Positions 59,727 through 64,000 of a stretch of 64,000 bases of DNA are shown piece by piece. Within the stretch, counting starts at the first letter, position 1. Each line of letters begins with the position of its first letter. The notes below the pieces were generated by a model. It saw only the letters and a program-made list of their open reading frames with translations, did not search any database and was not told the DNA's origin. The stretch comes from Podarcis raffonei (lineage: Eukaryota > Chordata > Lepidosauria > Squamata > Lacertidae). The translations under genes were made by a program, and so were the position numbers. The stretch is from the NCBI RefSeq assembly GCF_027172205.1, contig NC_070603.1, positions 8,420,501 to 8,484,500 on the forward strand, written 5' to 3'.

Positions 59727-60197
59727 CAGTGCTACCTTGGTTCTCAAAAGCCTTGGTACTCAAACAACTTGGAACCCAAACACTGCAAACCTGGAAGCGT
59801 TTCAGTTTGCAAACTTTTTTTGGAAGCTGAACATGCTCCGTTTTGAGTGTTATGCTTCTGTTTCGAGTGTTACGCTGAGGTCTGTCTGTTTTTGCTATTT
59901 ATTTTGCGTTATTGTGGCTTTTTGTTTTTGTGACTGTGTGGAACCCAGTTCAGCTACCGACTGATTGATTGTGTGACTGCAGTACATTGTTTATTACTTT
60001 CATTTTATGGATCAATGGTCTCGTTATACAGTTAAATTCATATTAAATTGCTGTTTTAGGGGTTGTTTTTAAAAGCCTGGAATGGATTAATCCATTTTGC
60101 ATTACTTTCTATGGGAAAGCACGCCTTGGTTTTGGAACGCTTTGGTTTTGGAACGAACTTCCGGAACGGATTAAGTTTGAGAACCAAGGTACTACTG
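59727..60197. mobile_element. Tigger-like MITE, long variant
   Basis: The ends CAGTGCTACCTTGGTTCTCA and GAGAACCAAGGTACTACTG are inverted, with TA on both sides. At 471 bp it is twice the size of the others. The interior shows repeated 'ggttttggaacg' blocks. No transposase frame. Confidence 0.85.
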
Positions 60198-62520
60198 TAC
60201 TGCTTCTCATTCTCAGTGCTGCCGATTGAAACATGGGGATAATCATACTGGTCTACCTCACAGCATTGTTTCATTGCAAGGATTATTGGGGGGGGGAGAA
60301 ATCCTATCCTAGCACAGTGCAGAGTTCCTGCTTTGCATGCATACCAGTTTTAGGTAAACCCCCTTACAGGTTTGTGATGATTAAGCAGCGTATAAAATTG
60401 TTGTGGAGTGGTTGGACGCAGAGGAAGGAACCAGCTGGGGAACCCTCAAAGGAAGAAGGCTCAGAGCAAGGGGAATGGTGGTCGTGGGTAGCAGGGCTTA
60501 GTGAGCTGGGAGAGTCTGTGGCAGAGAGCAGTCCAGAATCGGAGGCAGAAGCTGCAGCAGGTGAGTGGCAGGTGGGAGGCCAAGAGACAGAGAGGAATCA
60601 GGCTGGTGATGAGTCATGGGTGTTCTTTGCTCAAAATAACAGCAATAACAACATTTTCTCCTGTTGAAAATTTCTGTGGAAATTCTCCCTCATTTCTGTG
60701 GAAACTTGGGCACTTTTTGGAAGAAAGTCAGCATACAGGTGAATTATAATAAATAAATAAAATTGGCCAATTAAATAAATCACCATACCTTTATGTTTTT
60801 TATATAAAAAAATAAATCTACAAGACCAAGCACGTGGTTACAAACAACTACCCCAGATGGAAAAGGCAAAGAACTCAGTGTGTGAAGGGTTAATTTTGCT
60901 GTGTCTGCTACTGTCTTCCTTTCCTAAACACCTAAATCTGCACAGCTGTGCTTAAGCCATGCAGCCAAGGACAGCCCAACTCTTAAAACTGTTTTTATTA
61001 ATTTAAAAAAATGACAAAGGAACTAAAATCACGAAACAGCAAAGGCATGCTAAGCCAGGAGGAGTGTGGCTCATGGCTTAGGGATATTCAGGCATGGTCC
61101 ACAAAGCATTAAACGACTGGAACTGGTGTGCAGCGTGTGGGGAAATAAAATTTTGCCATTGACAAAATATTGTGGTTGGAGAGTGCTAGGAAAAGTGAAA
61201 GCCCCTTTAAAAGGAAGGCTGAATGACTCCGGACAGATCTGTATGCTCTATAAATCGACAGAAGGGCGACTGATCATGGAAACCCTGGTCTCTGCTGCCA
61301 CTTTCAGGACACAATATTCAATTGCAGCCATCCTCCACCGTTTGCATCTCTAGAAGGGTTGCCAACAACTCCTGCCCTGTGCCCCAGATCTTTTTGGACT
61401 ACAAATCCCATCATTCTTGACCATTAGCTGGGCCCGAGGAGCACTGTAGCCCAACATGTGCCCAAGGCACCAGTTGTGGGGAACCCGAGGCTTGCCCAAT
61501 CTTAATGAACTATCATAATCCCCAGCCAGTGGTGATGGGATCTGTAAGAGGCTAAGGGTGTGAGGAAATAATAAACAAAAATCTGGCCTTATTCCCTTAT
61601 GGGGGACACAAGAGCCATTTGTAGGTTCTCCATCGGTCGGAGAAAATAACAGAGGCCAACCAGAGAATATTGCAAAGCAAAGCAGCTAGTAAGCCTGATC
61701 TTTATTGAACTGTTGCAACAGGGTGCTCCCCTCACACGCAGGATAAAGAAGGAGGACCCAGAACCCAGGTGTGCCCGCCCTTACATAGACATTTTAAATT
61801 GCCCGCCTTGGAGTCCAAGACCACCCCCAGAAACATCATACCTACATCACAGAAAGGGTGGGCTACAGCAGAAATCTGAGTGGGTTGTTTACCTCCTGTC
61901 TGGCAAGTTACCTGTTGATGTTTACTGGATTGATACCCTGGGGAGCCTGGCCAGTCTTTTGTAATGTTAAATACTTAGTTCCTGAGCCAGGTCACAGGCT
62001 CACCCTGTTCATACACAGACATACCCTTAAGACAGGATTTGTGAAGGAAAAGACAATGGGGAGGCTTTTCCATTTGACTTTGCAGAGAAAACATTTGGTC
62101 AGCTTGGGAGTCAAAATGGCTTCATGGCTGCTCCTCTGCACTGCCCCAGACATGTGGTTTATTTATTTATGTATGTGTTTGCTTGGTACATTTATGAGCC
62201 TTTATTATACACATAAGACCTTAATTTTTTTATTTCATGTCTTTCTGCTTTCTTCGTTCCAGTATCGGTTTTCTCCAAACCGCTTTCGGATGCCAGGGTC
62301 TTGAATGACATTACTCCGAATGAAGATATAGCTTTCTCACTCTTGGTTGCTTGTTACTTTCTGGAATGCTGGAACAGAAAGTGCATTTTTATCTCCTTTT
62401 CACTGTTGGGGTATAGGTCTGGGCCTGCCTTTCATCATTCTCAAGGAAAACCAAGTCCCTGTGGGCTCCACTAGGTGGAGACACTTTCTTGGCGGAATAG
62501 GACATAGACGGTATCACGCT
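60198..62520. other. Intergenic; traces only
   Basis: 60400-60640 has a Glu/Ser-rich open frame on the plus strand without splice-bounded ends. A decayed TTGTAGTCC-type MITE is visible near 61370-61490. No host exon recognised. Confidence 0.4.
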
Positions 62521-62842
62521 AAAGGTAAAGGTAAAGGGACTCTTGACCATTAGGTCCAGTCGTGACGGACTCTGGGGTTGCGGCGCTCATCTTGCTTTAT
62601 TGGCCGAGGGAGCCAGAGTACAGCTTCCGGGTCATGTGGCCAGCATGACTAGGCCGCTTCTGGCGAAACAGAGCAGCGCACGGAAACGCCGTTTACCTTC
62701 CCGCCGTGCTTTCGAACTGCTAGGTGGGCAGAAGCAGAAGCAGGGACCGAGCAGTAGGAGCTCACCCCATCACGGGGATTCGAACCGCCAAACTTCTGAT
62801 TGGCAAGTCCTAGGCTCTGTGGTTTAACCCACAGCGCCACCC
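62521..62842 (-). mobile_element. Sauria-type SINE with internal deletion
   Basis: Minus orientation. About 30 bases including the 'agcggtacctatttatctac' block are missing between 62704 and 62706, and six bases (GAAGCA) are duplicated at 62731-62742. No clear target duplication. Confidence 0.9.
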
Positions 62843-63264
62843 ATTAAACTACGACACCTTAGTCTGACACAAGGCACTTGCAGATTACATTGGGAAACCA
62901 TGAGGCTCAAGTCCCAGGATCTGACACCTACTGGACTCTCCCGATGTGATGAAGACTTGCAACTCTTCAAGAGATGATAAGGGAAACTTAGCAGCCTTTG
63001 AATCCGGAGCCTTCAAGAAGGAGGAAGACACTTTTCTGCCCCAGACCTTCCTCATCCATATGCTAAATGCACAGAGAAGTGGGAAGAGAAACCTTGCTGC
63101 AGGCTCTGGCGTCATGCGCTCTGCTGTCTCTGCCCCATTGCTGTGCACATGTTCAAAGGGGCACCAATGCGCCCACAGCTGCACACACAGAGAGAGAGAC
63201 AGTGCCGCACGCAGATGGGACTCCCAGGGTGGTGGCCTTTTGCAATTTTGCCATGAATGCACAG
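62843..63264. other. Intergenic, nothing recognised
   Basis: No exon or repeat identified. Confidence 0.4.
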
Positions 63265-63750
63265 GATGGGGCAGTACTAGGACCTAGGACCCTCGTACCT
63301 ACGGGACCACCTCTCCCGGTATGCCCCACGGAGAGCCTCAAGGTCCATAAATAGCAACACCCTAGTGGTCCTGGGTCCTAAGGAAGTTAGATTAGCTTCA
63401 ACCAGAGCCAGGGCCTTTTCAACACTGGCTCCGACCTGGTGGAACACTCTGTCTCAGGAGACCAGGGCCCTGCAGGATCTGATTTCTTCCCACAGGGCCT
63501 GTAAGACAGAGTTGTTCCGCCTGGCCTTTGGCCTGGAGCCAATTTGATTCCCTCCCCCTTTCTTTTCCCTTTCTCCTCCTGTGATGAGGCTGCATTTTAA
63601 TATTTTAACATTTTAATGTTATATTTTAATCTTGTTTTAAGTTGTATTCATTCAACTTGTTTTTATTATTGCTTGTTAGCTGCCCTGAGCCCGGCCTTGG
63701 CTGGGGAGGGCGGGGTATAAATAAAAATTATTATTATATTATTATTACTG
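63265..63750 (+). mobile_element. L2-like LINE, 3' part
   Basis: Plus orientation. Encodes VRLASTRARAFSTLAPTWWN and LSQETRALQDLISSHRACKT, then a 3' end 'ccctgagcccggccttggctggggagggcggggtataa' and a TTATTATTA tail. 5' truncated. Confidence 0.88.
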
Positions 63751-64000
63751 TGTAGTTCATGGGGGTGGGCCTCGGGTCATGCTCCCAAGCAGAGAGGTCC
63801 GAAGAGGCTTGCTCCATCAGTCCAATGGCAGGGTTGCGAGAGACACTGTATTTTTAAAAGACACCTCGCCAAGAAGCCTAAACTCGCTTACGAGCCATTT
63901 TGTAGATGTTGTAAGGGAGGCAGCAAATCTTCCCAGCCTTTCATTCTGCAAAGCAAGCCACTCAAGGCTCAAGCGGCTGCTTTTGATCTGACGGCATAAA

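Noticed and set aside
60233-60667. 144-codon plus-strand frame with a Glu/Ser-rich stretch
   Set aside because: Low-complexity composition, and no exon boundaries or promoter; more likely repeat-derived or chance.
47328-64000. MARCHF9 exons on the minus strand
   Set aside because: I looked for the RING-CH region and transmembrane segments expected of MARCHF9 in this position and saw none; the gene probably lies beyond the window.

Overview
This is vertebrate nuclear DNA, almost certainly from a squamate reptile. Two multi-exon host genes lie on the plus strand: METTL1 (4411-18489, six coding exons, 270 aa) and CYP27B1 (34533-45873, nine coding exons, 505 aa). Both have GT/AG introns, continuous reading frames and near-complete family motifs. 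The same two genes are same-strand neighbours in human, so the window shows conserved synteny. The squamate assignment rests on the repeats: a BovB (RTE) LINE fossil, many copies of a tRNA-headed SINE whose 3' segment resembles the BovB 3' end (a Sauria-type SINE), and CR1, L2-like and L1 tails. My impression, from memory of the SINE sequence, is a lacertid-type lizard, but this is weakly held.

Layout. 1-4250: repeat-rich upstream flank (MIR-like SINE, minus-strand L1 tail with a 19-bp target duplication, tRNA-Lys/CR1 SINE and CR1 tail placed tail to tail). 4260-4640: CpG-rich METTL1 promoter and first exon. 4515-18348: METTL1 introns carrying SINEs, BovB, L2-like DNA and nested MITEs. 18870-33800: a 15-kb intergenic stretch made mostly of transposon fossils, with no host gene that I can recognise. 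33800-34530: CpG-rich CYP27B1 promoter with an inverted CCAAT box, GC boxes and a TATA-like box. 34533-47020: CYP27B1 and its AU-rich 3' UTR. 47090-64000: repeat-rich downstream flank, including a 1,035-bp non-autonomous hAT element with a perfect 8-bp target duplication and an exon-like CpG-rich interior, a CR1 fossil broken by a SINE, a 5'-truncated L1 with an 18-bp target duplication, and several Tigger-like MITEs.

Function. METTL1 is the catalytic subunit of the METTL1-WDR4 tRNA m7G46 methyltransferase. CYP27B1 is the mitochondrial P450 that makes 1,25-dihydroxyvitamin D3. They are neighbours, not a pathway. EEF1AKMT3 (divergent from METTL1 in human) and MARCHF9 (downstream of CYP27B1 in human) were looked for by eye on the minus strand and not found. 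I found no undescribed gene system. The most interesting non-genic structures are the hAT element with exon-like cargo, three fold-back MITEs that share ends but carry different palindromes, and a three-level transposon nest in METTL1 intron 3.
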